Assembly: GCA_050251775.1 (NCBI GenBank)
Contig: JBFWMD010000007.1
Location: 1 to 64,000, forward strand
DNA length: 64,000 nucleotides
Direction: 5' to 3'
Origin: Paucidesulfovibrio sp050251775
GTDB taxonomy: Bacteria; Desulfobacterota; Desulfovibrionia; Desulfovibrionales; Desulfovibrionaceae
The notes beneath the pieces were generated by a model. The model saw only the letters and a program-made list of their open reading frames with translations, did not search any database and was not told where the DNA came from. A program made the position numbers and the translations under genes. Positions 46,540 to 55,561 of this stretch are shown here, piece after piece (within the stretch, counting starts at the first letter, position 1; every line of letters starts with the position of its first letter).

Positions 46540-46602
46540 GAAAGGTCTTTGGGAGGGGGGTCCAGGGGGGAACCCTTTCTGCAAGAAAGGGTTCCCCCCT
46601 GG
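46540..46602 (+). repeat. Intergenic repeat family B, copy 1
   Basis: A 63-base element: GAAAGGTCTTTGGGAGGGG..., then a perfect 19-bp stem (46562-46580 with 46584-46602) around GCA. The same element is at 50858-50918. It ends 34 bases before the start of the kinase gene. Confidence 0.9.
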
Positions 46603-46636
46603 TCGCCGAAGGCTCAAAAAAAACACAACTTCCCGC

Positions 46637-48025
46637 ATGCATATCAATAAATACAAAATACTCGGCCGCCTGGGACGCGGGGGCATGGGCGTGGTCTACA
46701 AGGCGGAGCAGCCGCTCACGGGCCGGGTGGTGGCCTTGAAGCTTTGCCGTCCGGCGGAGATCATGCTTGACGTGGCCGGAATCGACCGGGTTCGCGCGCT
46801 GTTTCTGGCCGAGGCACGGGCCATGGGTCGGGTGCGGCACACCAATGTGGCCTCAGTGCTGGACGCGGGCGAGGCGGATGTGCCGGGCCTCGGGCGGATG
46901 CCTTTTTTCACCATGGAATATTTCTGCAACAATCTCGGCGTGCTCATGGGCGAGGAATACGACCCGGAGCGACCTTCGCGACTTTTTTCCGTGCCCAGGG
47001 CCCTGGGGTATGCGCGGCAGATCTGCGAGGCGCTGCACAGGTTGCACCATGACGGGATCATCCACCGGGACGTGAAGCCGTTCAACGTGATGATCACTGA
47101 TGAGAATCGGGCCGTGCTCATCGACTTCGGGCTGTCCAGGTCGCGCGGGGAGGCCGGACCGGAGGGCGGGCAGCCGCGCGGCATGGTGGTGGGGTCGCCG
47201 TTTTACGCCGCGCCCGAGCAGGAGGCGGACCCGGACGCGGCGGACGCGCGCAGTGATCTCTATGCTGTGGGCGTCACGCTCTTTCGCATGCTTACCGGTC
47301 GCTTGCCGCAAGAAGGTGCGGACGCGGGGCGCGACAAGGCGTCGGCGGTGTCGGAAGCCTTGTCGGCCACGGCGCTGCGGCCTGAGCTGGGACCGGCGTG
47401 GGAGAATTTTTTTGCCTCGGCCCTGGCCCGCAACCCGGAAAAGCGGTTCACTTCGGCCCAGGCCATGCTCGCGGCCCTGGCCGAACTGGAACAGGCCTGG
47501 GAGCAGGGCCGGTCCGCAGCCTGCGCCTTCCATGAGGAACCCTCGACAACGGACCATGACCAGCCCCGCGCCCAGGCGCTGCGCGTGCCCCTGAAGGGGG
47601 CGCAAGAGGCTTTTGGGCTGGACGCGCTCTGGCGGCCCCGCAAGCACACGGCCAACCAGCTGGAACAGCACGGCGAAACCGTGCTCGACCACGCCACGGG
47701 CCTGCTCTGGCAGCGCGGCGGCTGCGAATATCCGCTTGATTTCGAGCAGGCCGCCGAATATCTGGCGATGCTCAGGGAAACCGGCTATGCAGGCAGTGGC
47801 GACTGGCGGCTGCCCACGGTGGAGGAACTCTGCACCCTTTTCGTGGACCGCGCCGTTCCCGGAGCCTTTTGCTTCGAACCCGCGTTCGGCGCGGACAAGG
47901 CCCGGCTCTGGAGCGCGGACCGCAAGGCCTTTACCGCGGCCTGGTACGTGGACGCGGACCTGGGCTTTGTGGGCTGGCAGGACCGCACTTGCTCCTTTTA
48001 CGTTCGGGCGGTTTGCGGTATTTGA
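46637..48025 (+). CDS. Ser/Thr protein kinase with C-terminal DUF1566 domain
   Basis: A 462-residue cytoplasmic protein. The Hanks-type kinase domain (about 5-290) has the glycine loop GRGGMGVVYK, Lys35 in VALK, catalytic Asp145 in HRDVKPFNV, DFG at 163-165 and APEQ. No membrane span follows. After a linker, a DUF1566 domain (about 365-460: DHATGLLWQRGG, GSGDWRLPTVEEL, FYVRAVCG), elsewhere in secreted or ligand-binding proteins. It probably senses something through DUF1566 and phosphorylates partners. The start is ATG 46637, with an A-rich leader. Confidence 0.92.
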   Translation: MHINKYKILGRLGRGGMGVVYKAEQPLTGRVVALKLCRPAEIMLDVAGIDRVRALFLAEARAMGRVRHTNVASVLDAGEADVPGLGRMPFFTMEYFCNNLGVLMGEEYDPERPSRLFSVPRALGYARQICEALHRLHHDGIIHRDVKPFNVMITDENRAVLIDFGLSRSRGEAGPEGGQPRGMVVGSPFYAAPEQEADPDAADARSDLYAVGVTLFRMLTGRLPQEGADAGRDKASAVSEALSATALRPELGPAWENFFASALARNPEKRFTSAQAMLAALAELEQAWEQGRSAACAFHEEPSTTDHDQPRAQALRVPLKGAQEAFGLDALWRPRKHTANQLEQHGETVLDHATGLLWQRGGCEYPLDFEQAAEYLAMLRETGYAGSGDWRLPTVEELCTLFVDRAVPGAFCFEPAFGADKARLWSADRKAFTAAWYVDADLGFVGWQDRTCSFYVRAVCGI

Positions 48026-48030
48026 AGGAC

Positions 48031-50685
48031 ATGAAATCACTCCTTTGCGGACTCCATGATCCGGGTGAAACCCAGCGATATGCCCACGGCGGGGACGTGC
48101 GCGCCCTGGCCGAGCGCGCGGGCTGCTCCGTGGAGGAGCTGGACGATTTTTCCGCGAGCCTGAATCCGCTTGGTCCCCCCTCGTGGCTGGAACGCGAGCT
48201 GGCCCGGGCCGCCCTGGACGCGGCCGCCTACCCGGACGCGGCCAGCCGTGAGGTCTGTCTGGCGGCCTGCGAACTGTATAAAGTCTGGCCCACCCAGGTC
48301 TGCGCGGGCAACGGCGCTTCCGAACTGCTGCTGGCCGCCGCCAGGGCCACGTCCTATTCGGGATTCCGGCTCGCGGTGATCCCGGTTCCGTCCTACGTGG
48401 ATTACGAGCGGGTCTGCGAAGTGGCCGGGCTGAAAGCGCGGTTCGTGCCCCTGAACCCGGAGCAGGACTTTGCCCTGGACCTGGGCGTCCTGGAAAAATC
48501 TCTGGACCAACCCGCCGTGGTCTTCCTGTGCAGCCCGAACAACCCCACGGGCGCGATCCTGAACGCGGGCCGCATCCGCGCCCTGGCCGAAGCGCATCCG
48601 CACTGCCGCTTCATCGTGGACGAGAGCTTCGCGGACTTCGTGCCCGGCCTGGACCGGCTCGTGCGCGAGCGTCCGGACAACGTCCTGGTGATCCATTCCC
48701 TGACCAAATTCTACGCCATTCCGGGCCTGCGTCTGGGCCTGGCTTTTGGCACGCCCGAAATGGTCTTCCAGGTGCGTAAGGCACAGCCCGAATGGAGCGT
48801 AAACGTGGCGGCCCAGCGCGTGGGCGCGCGCGCCCTGCGCGACCTGCCCTACCAGGCCGAGACCCGCGCCGTGGTCCGCCGCCTGCGGGAAAAGCTCGCC
48901 CTGGGCCTGGGATTCGTGCCGGGCATCAAGGTTTTTCCCTCCGAGGCCAACTTTCTGCTCTGCCGCGTGGAGCGGCTCGGCCAGGGCGTGCGACCGCTGT
49001 TCGAAAAGCTGCTCTCCCAGCGCATCGCCATCCGTCCCTGCGCCAACTTCCGGGGTCTGGACGAGCGCTATTTCCGCGTGGCCGTCCGCACCAGCGAACA
49101 GAATGAGCGCCTCTGCGAAGCCCTGGAGGTCTACTTCGGCCTGCGCAGACCGCCCCGCGTGGTCAAGCAGCGCAAAAAGCCCGCCATCATGCTTCAGGGA
49201 ACCAGCTCCAACGCGGGCAAAAGCGTGCTCGCCGCCGCGCTCTGCCGCATCCTGCTCCAGGACGGCCTGTCCGTGGCCCCGTTCAAGGCCCAGAACATGT
49301 CCCTGAACTCCTACGTGACCCGCGACGGGCGCGAAATGGGTCGCGCCCAGGTGACCCAGGCCCTGGCCTGCCGGCTGGAGCCGGACGCACGCATGAACCC
49401 CGTGCTGCTCAAACCCGGCAGTGACACCGGCTCCCAGGTCATCGTCAACGGACGGCCCGTGGGCAACATGAATGTATCCGAATACATGCGCTACAAGCCC
49501 CACGCCTTTGAACAAGTCCAGCGCGCCTACGACTCCCTGGCCGCCGAACACGACATCATGGTCATCGAGGGCGCGGGCAGCCCTGCCGAGATCAACCTCA
49601 AGGCCCACGACATCGTGAACATGAAAATGGCTGAATACGCGGACGCCAAAGTTCTGCTCGTGAGCGACATCGACCGGGGCGGAGTCTTCGCCTCCCTGGT
49701 GGGGACCATGGACCTGCTCAGCGAATCCGAGCGCGGCCGCGTGGCCGGCTATGTGCTCAATCGCTTCCGGGGCGATGAGCGCCTGCTCGACCCGGCCCTC
49801 TCGGCCATGGTCTCCATGACCGGGCGGCATGTGCTCGGCGTGATCCCCTACATCCACAACCTCGGCCTGCCCGAGGAGGACTCCGTGTCCTTCAAGGCCG
49901 GGGAACGGACCATCGACGTGGACAAGGACGTGGAAACCGTGGACGTGGCCTGCATCGACCTGGGGCATATTTCCAACTTCAACGATCTGGACCCGCTGCT
50001 GCAGGAACCGGACGTGAACCTGCGCATCGTGCGCAGTCCGCACGAACTGGGACGGCCCGACGCCGTGATTCTGCCCGGCTCCAAGAACACCGTGGCGGAC
50101 ATGCGCCAGCTCAAAGGCGCGGGAATGCTCGCGGCCCTGCGCGCCCTGCCGGAATCCACAATCCTGGTGGGCATCTGCGGCGGCTTCCAGATGCTCGGAA
50201 CCGAAATCGCCGATCCCCTGGGCCTGGAAACCGACCTGGGCACAGTGGACGGCTTCGGCTTCCTGCCCCTGCGCACCACCCTGGCCGCCGAGAAAACCCT
50301 GACCCGCGCACTGGGCACGCACCTGCCCTCGGGTCGTGGGGTCCATGGCTACGAAATCCACCACGGCGTGACCGCGCCGCTCTCCGGCGAGGCCGTGCCC
50401 GTCATCGACGGCGAGCACGGGCCCCTGGGCTTCGGCCTGGCCTCGGGCCGCGTCTGGGGGACCTACCTGCACGGCGTGTTCGACGACGACGGCTTCCGCC
50501 GCTGGTTCGTGAACTGCCTGCGCACGGCCCGAGGCTACGCCCCCCTGGAAGGATTCGGCGCCTCCTACGGCCTGGAAGCCGCTCTCGACCATCTGGCCAG
50601 CGTGGTCCGCGAACACCTGGACATGGCCGCCGTGTACCGCGCCCTGGGCATGGATGGGCAGGCCCAGGCCAGCCTGCTCCGATAA
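48031..50685 (+). CDS. cobQ: Fused threonine-phosphate decarboxylase/cobyric acid synthase (CobD-CobQ)
   Basis: An 884-residue cobalamin enzyme. The N-terminal part (1-375) is a PLP class I/II aminotransferase-fold decarboxylase (CobD): CSPNNPTG, Lys226 in HSLTKFYAIPG, and Arg near 348. The C-terminal part (385-884) is CobQ: P-loop QGTSSNAGKS, KAQNMSLNS, a dethiobiotin-synthetase-like fold and a class I glutamine amidotransferase with Cys716 in GICGGFQMLG and His in GYEIHHG. CobD makes aminopropanol phosphate; CobQ amidates cobyrinic acid. Such fusions are typical of Desulfovibrio. It follows the kinase gene by five bases. Confidence 0.94.
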   Translation: MKSLLCGLHDPGETQRYAHGGDVRALAERAGCSVEELDDFSASLNPLGPPSWLERELARAALDAAAYPDAASREVCLAACELYKVWPTQVCAGNGASELLLAAARATSYSGFRLAVIPVPSYVDYERVCEVAGLKARFVPLNPEQDFALDLGVLEKSLDQPAVVFLCSPNNPTGAILNAGRIRALAEAHPHCRFIVDESFADFVPGLDRLVRERPDNVLVIHSLTKFYAIPGLRLGLAFGTPEMVFQVRKAQPEWSVNVAAQRVGARALRDLPYQAETRAVVRRLREKLALGLGFVPGIKVFPSEANFLLCRVERLGQGVRPLFEKLLSQRIAIRPCANFRGLDERYFRVAVRTSEQNERLCEALEVYFGLRRPPRVVKQRKKPAIMLQGTSSNAGKSVLAAALCRILLQDGLSVAPFKAQNMSLNSYVTRDGREMGRAQVTQALACRLEPDARMNPVLLKPGSDTGSQVIVNGRPVGNMNVSEYMRYKPHAFEQVQRAYDSLAAEHDIMVIEGAGSPAEINLKAHDIVNMKMAEYADAKVLLVSDIDRGGVFASLVGTMDLLSESERGRVAGYVLNRFRGDERLLDPALSAMVSMTGRHVLGVIPYIHNLGLPEEDSVSFKAGERTIDVDKDVETVDVACIDLGHISNFNDLDPLLQEPDVNLRIVRSPHELGRPDAVILPGSKNTVADMRQLKGAGMLAALRALPESTILVGICGGFQMLGTEIADPLGLETDLGTVDGFGFLPLRTTLAAEKTLTRALGTHLPSGRGVHGYEIHHGVTAPLSGEAVPVIDGEHGPLGFGLASGRVWGTYLHGVFDDDGFRRWFVNCLRTARGYAPLEGFGASYGLEAALDHLASVVREHLDMAAVYRALGMDGQAQASLLR

Positions 50686-50703
50686 GCGGACAAGAAAAGG
50701 CAG

Positions 50704-50747
50704 GCCTCCGGCGGCCAAAGGGGCATTGCCCCTTTGGAATCCCATTC
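50704..50747 (+). repeat. Intergenic repeat family A, copy 2
   Basis: 43 of 44 bases match the copy at 45402. It follows the cobQ stop by 18 bases and is itself followed by an imperfect hairpin (50750-50796 region), as copy 1 is. Confidence 0.9.
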
Positions 50748-50857
50748 TGCGCCGCCCTGCCATGCTGCGCATGCGTAGGACGGCGCGGGGATGGACCGGA
50801 AAAATATTGCAATGCCTGTTGTGCTACCCCGCCGGACACCGCAGGTGTCCGGCAGAT

Positions 50858-50918
50858 GAAAGGTCTTTGGGAGGGGGGTCCGGGGGGAACCCTTTCTGCA
50901 AGAAAGGGTTCCCCCCGG
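50858..50918 (+). repeat. Intergenic repeat family B, copy 2
   Basis: Same order as copy 1: GAAAGGTCTTTGGGAGGGG then an 18-bp perfect stem (50880-50897 with 50901-50918) around GCA. Where copy 1 has an extra A-T pair in the stem, this copy lacks both bases, so the pairing is kept. It ends 33 bases before the next start codon. Confidence 0.9.
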
Positions 50919-50951
50919 TTCCAATCACCCGCAACCCCGTGAGAACCGCCC

Positions 50952-51665
50952 ATGAGCATTGACGAAACCACGCTGATTCTGGATTTCCTGCGCCGGACCA
51001 TGTGCCATTACGGCCTCTGGATGGCCGAGGCCGTGCACCAGGTGGGCCTGCCCCTGGCCCTGGAGGCCGAGCGCGAGGCGGGCGACCGCTGGCTGGCCAT
51101 TGCGCTCAAGCGGCTGGCCAAGGCCACGGGCCAACCCATGAAGGACGGTTTGCCCGCGTTCCTGGCCGATCTTGACGAAGAACAGCGCGCGGCCTTGCTG
51201 GAAACCCTGGCCGTGAACTGGCTGGCTGCGGACGGGGTCTGGTTCCAGGCCATTGAGACCCGGGCGGGCATGCACGACGCCAAGCGGGCCAACGACACCT
51301 GCTGGTCGCGCTTCTCGCCGCTGGAGGCCGCGCGCATCAAGGCTCTGCTGGAGCTGCCCGAACAGGCCGGGCTGGACGGACTCAAGGCCGCCTTTGCCTA
51401 TCGCCTCTATGCGCGGATCAATGCCCAGGAGATCGTGGACGAGACCGAGACGGGCTTCACCTTCCGCATGACCCGCTGCCGGGTGCAGGATGCGCGCACA
51501 CGCAAGGGACTGCCGGACTATCCCTGCAAATCCGGGGGCTGTGTGGAATACACCAGCTTTGCCAGGACCATTGACGCGCGCATCCGGACCGAATGCATTG
51601 CCTGTCCCCCGGACGCGCACCCGGAAGAATGGGTCTGCGCCTGGCGGTTCGAGATCGGGGAATGA
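50952..51665 (+). CDS. Hypothetical protein with Cys-rich C-terminal half (DUF6125-like)
   Basis: A 237-residue soluble protein. The N-terminal part is helical (LRRTMCHYGLWMAEAVHQVGLPLALEAE), and the C-terminal part has conserved-looking cysteines: TRCRVQDAR, YPCKSGGCVEY, TECIACPP and WVCAW. The layout resembles L-2-amino-thiazoline-4-carboxylate-hydrolase-like / DUF6125 proteins; I give this with reservation. The cysteines could bind metal. It stands alone after a repeat-rich gap. Confidence 0.7.
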   Translation: MSIDETTLILDFLRRTMCHYGLWMAEAVHQVGLPLALEAEREAGDRWLAIALKRLAKATGQPMKDGLPAFLADLDEEQRAALLETLAVNWLAADGVWFQAIETRAGMHDAKRANDTCWSRFSPLEAARIKALLELPEQAGLDGLKAAFAYRLYARINAQEIVDETETGFTFRMTRCRVQDARTRKGLPDYPCKSGGCVEYTSFARTIDARIRTECIACPPDAHPEEWVCAWRFEIGE

Positions 51666-51681
51666 AAACCGGGAGCGAGGG

Positions 51682-51891
51682 CTATTCCTGGCCCTTGGCC
51701 GATTCCATGTAGGTTTCCTTGAAGATCAGCTTGGTGGCCAGTTCGTCGCACTCTTCGCTCAGGTCCATGATCCGCTCCAGGAAATCCAGGAGCTCCAGGC
51801 GCTGGCCTTCCTCGCCGTTGTCGAACTCAAAGGCCAGGTCGCCGCTGCGCACGTAGTTTTCAATTTTCTCCAGATAGTCCGAAAAGATCAT
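51682..51891 (-). CDS. Small acidic hypothetical protein
   Basis: A 69-residue protein, MIFSDYLEKIENYVRSGDL at the start and strongly acidic and helical throughout (EEGQRLELLDFLERIMDLSEECDELATKLI). One Cys. GGGAGC precedes the ATG. It is 88 bases downstream of rlmH on the same strand and convergent with the DUF6125-like gene. I do not recognise it, but codon use and position support a real gene. It may be an adaptor or inhibitor, without evidence. Confidence 0.65.
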   Translation of the reverse strand: MIFSDYLEKIENYVRSGDLAFEFDNGEEGQRLELLDFLERIMDLSEECDELATKLIFKETYMESAKGQE

Positions 51892-51979
51892 GGTTGCTCC
51901 CGTGGGGTGAAGGGGTTGGAGGGACAGGCCCGGATGCGGCCTCGGAACCTCGTTGCGCGGGCGGTTCCGTCGTGCTGAT

Positions 51980-52447
51980 TCAGTCGTGATGATAGGGCAG
52001 GCCCTTGTTGATGCTCGCGGCGCGGTAGAGCTGTTCCAGGAGCATGACCCGGCAGAGTTCGTGGGGCCAGGTGGCCTGCCCAAGCGAAAAGAGCAGGTCC
52101 GCCCGCTTGCGCAGCTCGTCCGTATGCCCGAAGGGGCCTCCGATGACGAAACAGGGTGTGCGTCCGGGATCCTCGGTCCAGCGCTGCAGGTTCGCGGCCA
52201 GGGTGCGCGAGGGCAGTTCCTTGCCGCGCTCGTCCAGAACCACGGCAATGTCCTTGGCCTCCAACGCATCCAGCAGGGCGCGGGCCTCGCGCTGGCGCTT
52301 TTCCTCGGGTGGCAGCTTGCTCGGCGCGTCCTTGAGCTCCACGATCTCCAGCTTGTGGAAATGGCCGAGCTTTTTGAGGTAATGCCCGGCCGCGTCGCGA
52401 AAAAACGGCTCCTTGAGCTTGCCCACGAAGAGGCACTTCACGCGCAC
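51980..52447 (-). CDS. rlmH: 23S rRNA (pseudouridine1915-N3)-methyltransferase
   Basis: A 155-residue SPOUT methyltransferase. Family marks are KLKEPFFRDAAGHYLKKL near the start, VLDERGKELPSRTLA, the SAM loop FVIGGPFGH and the C-terminal EQLYRAASINKGLPYHHD. It methylates the pseudouridine in helix 69 of 23S rRNA. The start lies one base after the stop of the upstream phosphoesterase, so they form an operon. Confidence 0.97.
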   Translation of the reverse strand: MRVKCLFVGKLKEPFFRDAAGHYLKKLGHFHKLEIVELKDAPSKLPPEEKRQREARALLDALEAKDIAVVLDERGKELPSRTLAANLQRWTEDPGRTPCFVIGGPFGHTDELRKRADLLFSLGQATWPHELCRVMLLEQLYRAASINKGLPYHHD

Positions 52448-52448
52448 G

Positions 52449-53120
52449 CTAGACCTGCCGTAGCGTGCCGATCACGCCGCCGTTGTCCGGTTCGATGATC
52501 ACGTAGCCCCCCTGGGCGAGCATGCCCGGATTGATGATCTTGGTGCGGCCGATGCGGTCCTCGGCCACGGATTCGTGAATATGGCCGCTGATGCAGAGCG
52601 CGGGCTGGGTTTCCTCCAGGAAGGCGCGCACCGCCGCGCTGCCCACATGCCCGCCCGAGGTCAGACGGTCCGCCCGGGTGTCCAGGGGCGGGGTGTGGAT
52701 CACGGCCACCAGTTCGTCATAGTCGCGCGCTTTGGCGTGCGTTTCCCGGATCCAGGCGTCGAGCTGGCGATCCGAAACCTCGCTGGGTGTGCCAAAGGGC
52801 GTGGGCGTGGAAAAGCCCACCCCGAACGCGCCGATCTTGCGGCCCAGCTGGACCGGAAAGAGGTCCACCACGTTCAGATGCAGGTTCGCGCCCTTGTCCA
52901 CCAGGAAATCATGGACCGCCTGGGTGTCCATGTTCCCGATCTGGGCCAGCACGCGCGGGTTGCGCCGGGTCAGCTCCTCCCAGATGCGGCTGATCTGCGG
53001 TTCGCCGCCCCGGTTGGTCAGGTCGCCGCTGACCATGATCCCCTCGGCCTCCTCCAGGCCCGGAATCCTCCGGAGCATGGACGTGCTTTCGTGGATGTCG
53101 CCGAATGCGATCCAATACAT
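52449..53120 (-). CDS. Metallophosphoesterase
   Basis: A 223-residue calcineurin-like protein with the fold's metal motifs: FGDIHES, SGDLTNRG, IGNMDT (the GNHD position, here with Asn-Met-Asp), VIHTPP and ISGHIHES. Start 53120 has AAGGAGCG upstream. It overlaps nothing but is one base from rlmH. The middle strand (RKIGAFGVGFSTPTPFGTPSEVSD) resembles the lid of YkuE-like enzymes. Substrate unknown. Confidence 0.88.
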   Translation of the reverse strand: MYWIAFGDIHESTSMLRRIPGLEEAEGIMVSGDLTNRGGEPQISRIWEELTRRNPRVLAQIGNMDTQAVHDFLVDKGANLHLNVVDLFPVQLGRKIGAFGVGFSTPTPFGTPSEVSDRQLDAWIRETHAKARDYDELVAVIHTPPLDTRADRLTSGGHVGSAAVRAFLEETQPALCISGHIHESVAEDRIGRTKIINPGMLAQGGYVIIEPDNGGVIGTLRQV

Positions 53121-53304
53121 GCTTTCGCTCCTTGCCCGCTCGGGCCGGGCCTTTTGCGCTCCGGTCCTGTTCGTTTTCTTCGGAAGCGCGTCTGTCGGGA
53201 GGGCAACTCCGGACAGCGGGAACATGCCGCCGCGCCCGGACTTGTTGTCCGCCGCGAGTTAGCATAAACAGGATGCTGGAGGCACGCAACGGCTTGAGGA
53301 GATC

Positions 53305-53889
53305 ATGACCAAGAAGGACAAGGTTCGACGAACGCTCATTGAACAACGGCGTGGCATGGATCCGGCGGAGGTCGCGGAAAAGAGCGGGCGCATTGTCGCG
53401 CGCATCCGCGAGACCCTGGCCTGGAAAAACGTGCGACAGGCCCTGGTGTATTGGCCCATCCAGAACGAGGTGGACACCCGGCCGCTCATCGTGGAACTCT
53501 GGCAACGCGGAGTGAGCGTGCTCCTGCCGCGATGCCGCGCCGGCCAGCCCGGCGTCATGGACGTGGCCTGCGTCACCTGCGAGGCGGACCTCGCTCCCGG
53601 CGCCTACCAGATCATGGAACCCGGCAATGGCTGCCGCATCGTGGACTTCCAGACCGAGGACTTCGCCCCGGATCTGGCCCTGATCCCCGGCGTGGGCTTT
53701 GACCGCGATTGTTTCCGCGTGGGCTTTGGCGGCGGCTACTACGACCGCATGCTCGAAGGCCCGCAAATGGGCCGCGCGCTCAAATTCGGTCTCTGCTACG
53801 CGTTTCAGGTTCGCAACAAACTGCCCGTGGACGATTGGGACAGACCCGTGAACGCGGTCTGCACCGAGGAGGAATTGTGGTACAGATAG
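53305..53889 (+). CDS. 5-formyltetrahydrofolate cyclo-ligase
   Basis: A 194-residue enzyme that returns 5-formyl-THF to 5,10-methenyl-THF with ATP. Signatures: RRTLIEQRRGM, YWPIQNEVDTRPLI, and LIPGVGFDRDCFRVGFGGGYYDRML. It ends in WYR. GAGGAG precedes the ATG at 53305. The next gene starts inside its last 13 bases. Together with metF and metE nearby, it is part of one-carbon metabolism. Confidence 0.95.
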   Translation: MTKKDKVRRTLIEQRRGMDPAEVAEKSGRIVARIRETLAWKNVRQALVYWPIQNEVDTRPLIVELWQRGVSVLLPRCRAGQPGVMDVACVTCEADLAPGAYQIMEPGNGCRIVDFQTEDFAPDLALIPGVGFDRDCFRVGFGGGYYDRMLEGPQMGRALKFGLCYAFQVRNKLPVDDWDRPVNAVCTEEELWYR

Positions 53890-54611
53890 CCTTTTTCCCT
53901 TATGAATTTCCAGAAATTCCGGGGATCGGCTTCGCCTTTTCCTCGCGTCGGGGCGGTGCGAGCCAGCCCCCCTTCGGCTCCGCGAACCTCTCCTACGATG
54001 TGGGCGACGACCCGGACCACGTGGATGAAAACCGCGCCTGTCTGCAAAACCGCTTCCGGCTCAAGACGCTGGTGGACTGCACCCAGGTGCATGGCGACAC
54101 CATGCGTTTCGATGCCCGGCCCGGCATGCGCTGCGAGGCCGACGGACTGACCACCACCGAACCCGGCATCGGCCTGATGATCAAGACCGCCGACTGCCAG
54201 CCCATTCTCCTGGCGCACGAGTCCGGAAAATACGTGGCCGCCCTGCATGTGGGCTGGCGCGGCAACAAAATCCACTTCCCCACCACGGGCGTGCGCGCCT
54301 TCTGCGAACACTACGACCTGCAACCCCAGGAGCTCTTTGCGGTGCGCGGGCCTTCTCTCGGCCCGGAGCATTCGGAATTCCAGAACTTCGAGCAGGACTT
54401 CGGCCCCGGATTTCACCGCTGGTACAACCCTGATGAGCAGACCGTAAACCTTTGGGAACTCTCCCGGCATCAACTGCTCGAAGCCGGCCTTCTGCCCGAA
54501 CGCGTTCAAAGCCTCGGCCTGTGCACCAAATCGCAGCCCGAAGACTTCTTCTCCTACCGCCGCGACAAAACCACCGGCAGACAGGCCGGACTCGTGTGGA
54601 TTAAAAAGTAA
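53877..54611 (+). CDS. pgeF: Peptidoglycan editing factor PgeF/YlmD family (polyphenol-oxidase laccase fold)
   Basis: A 244-residue protein. The zinc site residues are in TQVHGDTM, KTADCQPILL and LHVGWRGNK, the family His-Cys-His set. The family removes wrongly incorporated serine in muropeptide precursors and has purine-nucleoside activity. The start is GTG at 53877, right behind GAGGAGG; it overlaps the cyclo-ligase end. The end is followed by a strong hairpin. Confidence 0.92.
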   Translation: MVQIAFFPYEFPEIPGIGFAFSSRRGGASQPPFGSANLSYDVGDDPDHVDENRACLQNRFRLKTLVDCTQVHGDTMRFDARPGMRCEADGLTTTEPGIGLMIKTADCQPILLAHESGKYVAALHVGWRGNKIHFPTTGVRAFCEHYDLQPQELFAVRGPSLGPEHSEFQNFEQDFGPGFHRWYNPDEQTVNLWELSRHQLLEAGLLPERVQSLGLCTKSQPEDFFSYRRDKTTGRQAGLVWIKK

Positions 54612-54616
54612 GAGAA

Positions 54617-54669
54617 GAGTGCCTCCGGCGGCCAAGGGGCCTGCTGCCCCGTGGCCGCCGGAGGCACTC
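54617..54669. terminator. Long hairpin with repeat-A parts, between convergent genes
   Basis: GAGT+GCCTCCGGCGGCCA (54617-54634) pairs with its exact reverse complement (54652-54669). An inner GGGGC/GCCCC extends it. The arm sequence is the repeat-A core. T-runs are weak, but the position between two convergent genes supports a termination role. Confidence 0.7.
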
Positions 54670-54683
54670 AAAAATATAAAAAA

Positions 54684-55481
54684 TCAATCACACATGGCGA
54701 GCAGGGACTGGCCGGGATCGGCGGAGAGGCTGGAAACGGCGGCGTAGCCGTTGAGGGCCCGGGCCGTGCGGAGATTTTGAGCGGTTCCGTCCATGGAGCC
54801 GCTTTCCTGGGAATTTTCCTTGGCCTTTTGCAGGGCCTCGTCCAGATCTTCCTTGAGCGAATCAAGGAGCTGCTCCATGCCGCTCGGCGTGTCTTCCGTG
54901 CCAGCGGGAGCCTGGGCCGTGCTCATGGCGCGGGCGGTCAGATCGCCCAGAACCGCGCTCTGGCTCAGGCCGGAAGCCGCGCCCGCTTCCACGGCCAGAA
55001 ACTTCTCGTCCAGGCCGTTGTCAAAAAAGCCGTTGATGGCGCTGTTCAGCGAACCGTTGAACTTGGCGATGGCCGCGTCCCCGGCTGCGATGCCGAAGTT
55101 CCGGTCCACCATCTTCAGCACGCTGGTCAGGCTGTTGCCGAGATTTTCCTCGGTGATCCCGCTCGCGGTGGAGCCCAGCACCATGCCTTCGGCGGCGGTG
55201 GCCACGTCGTCGCCATACTGCTCCCGGAGCCAGTCCATGGCGTCGGTCAGTCCGGCGGCCAGCGCCGAGGTGTCCCTGGGCTGGCCGTTCTGGTCCAGAT
55301 AAGCTTCAGCGCGGCGGGCGATTTCGTTGGCAAAGGTTTCGCTCTCGCCCTGGCCTTCCGTGGCCTGGGCAATGCGCGGGACCGAACCCAGCAGCGAGCC
55401 GGTGGACGCGCCCGCAAGGGACTGCCCGCCACTGGCGTTCAAGAGCATGCTCTGCCGCAGATTCGATCCGTCGATGTTCAT
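54684..55481 (-). CDS. Hypothetical protein, soluble, cysteine-poor
   Basis: A 265-residue protein with one Cys, at the very C-terminus (AMCD). The sequence is rich in Ala, Gly, Ser, Leu and acidic residues, helical, without signal or span. It begins MNIDGSNLRQSMLLNASGGQSLAG, in the style of secreted flagellar-type or filament-associated proteins of Desulfovibrio, but this is only a resemblance. GGAGGA precedes the start. It stands alone and downstream of metF on the same strand, separated by 80 bases. Confidence 0.7.
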   Translation of the reverse strand: MNIDGSNLRQSMLLNASGGQSLAGASTGSLLGSVPRIAQATEGQGESETFANEIARRAEAYLDQNGQPRDTSALAAGLTDAMDWLREQYGDDVATAAEGMVLGSTASGITEENLGNSLTSVLKMVDRNFGIAAGDAAIAKFNGSLNSAINGFFDNGLDEKFLAVEAGAASGLSQSAVLGDLTARAMSTAQAPAGTEDTPSGMEQLLDSLKEDLDEALQKAKENSQESGSMDGTAQNLRTARALNGYAAVSSLSADPGQSLLAMCD

Positions 55482-55561
55482 CAGGATCCTCCACAAGGGT
55501 CATTCGCTGTATCGGCCCCGCGCGCGGAAAACTTAATGCCGAGGCAAGTGAAAAACCCTGC

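Noticed and set aside
50790..50812. GG...TTGCA sequence before the gene at 50952
   Set aside because: Spacing is nine bases between GG and GC and the -24 TGGCAC is absent.
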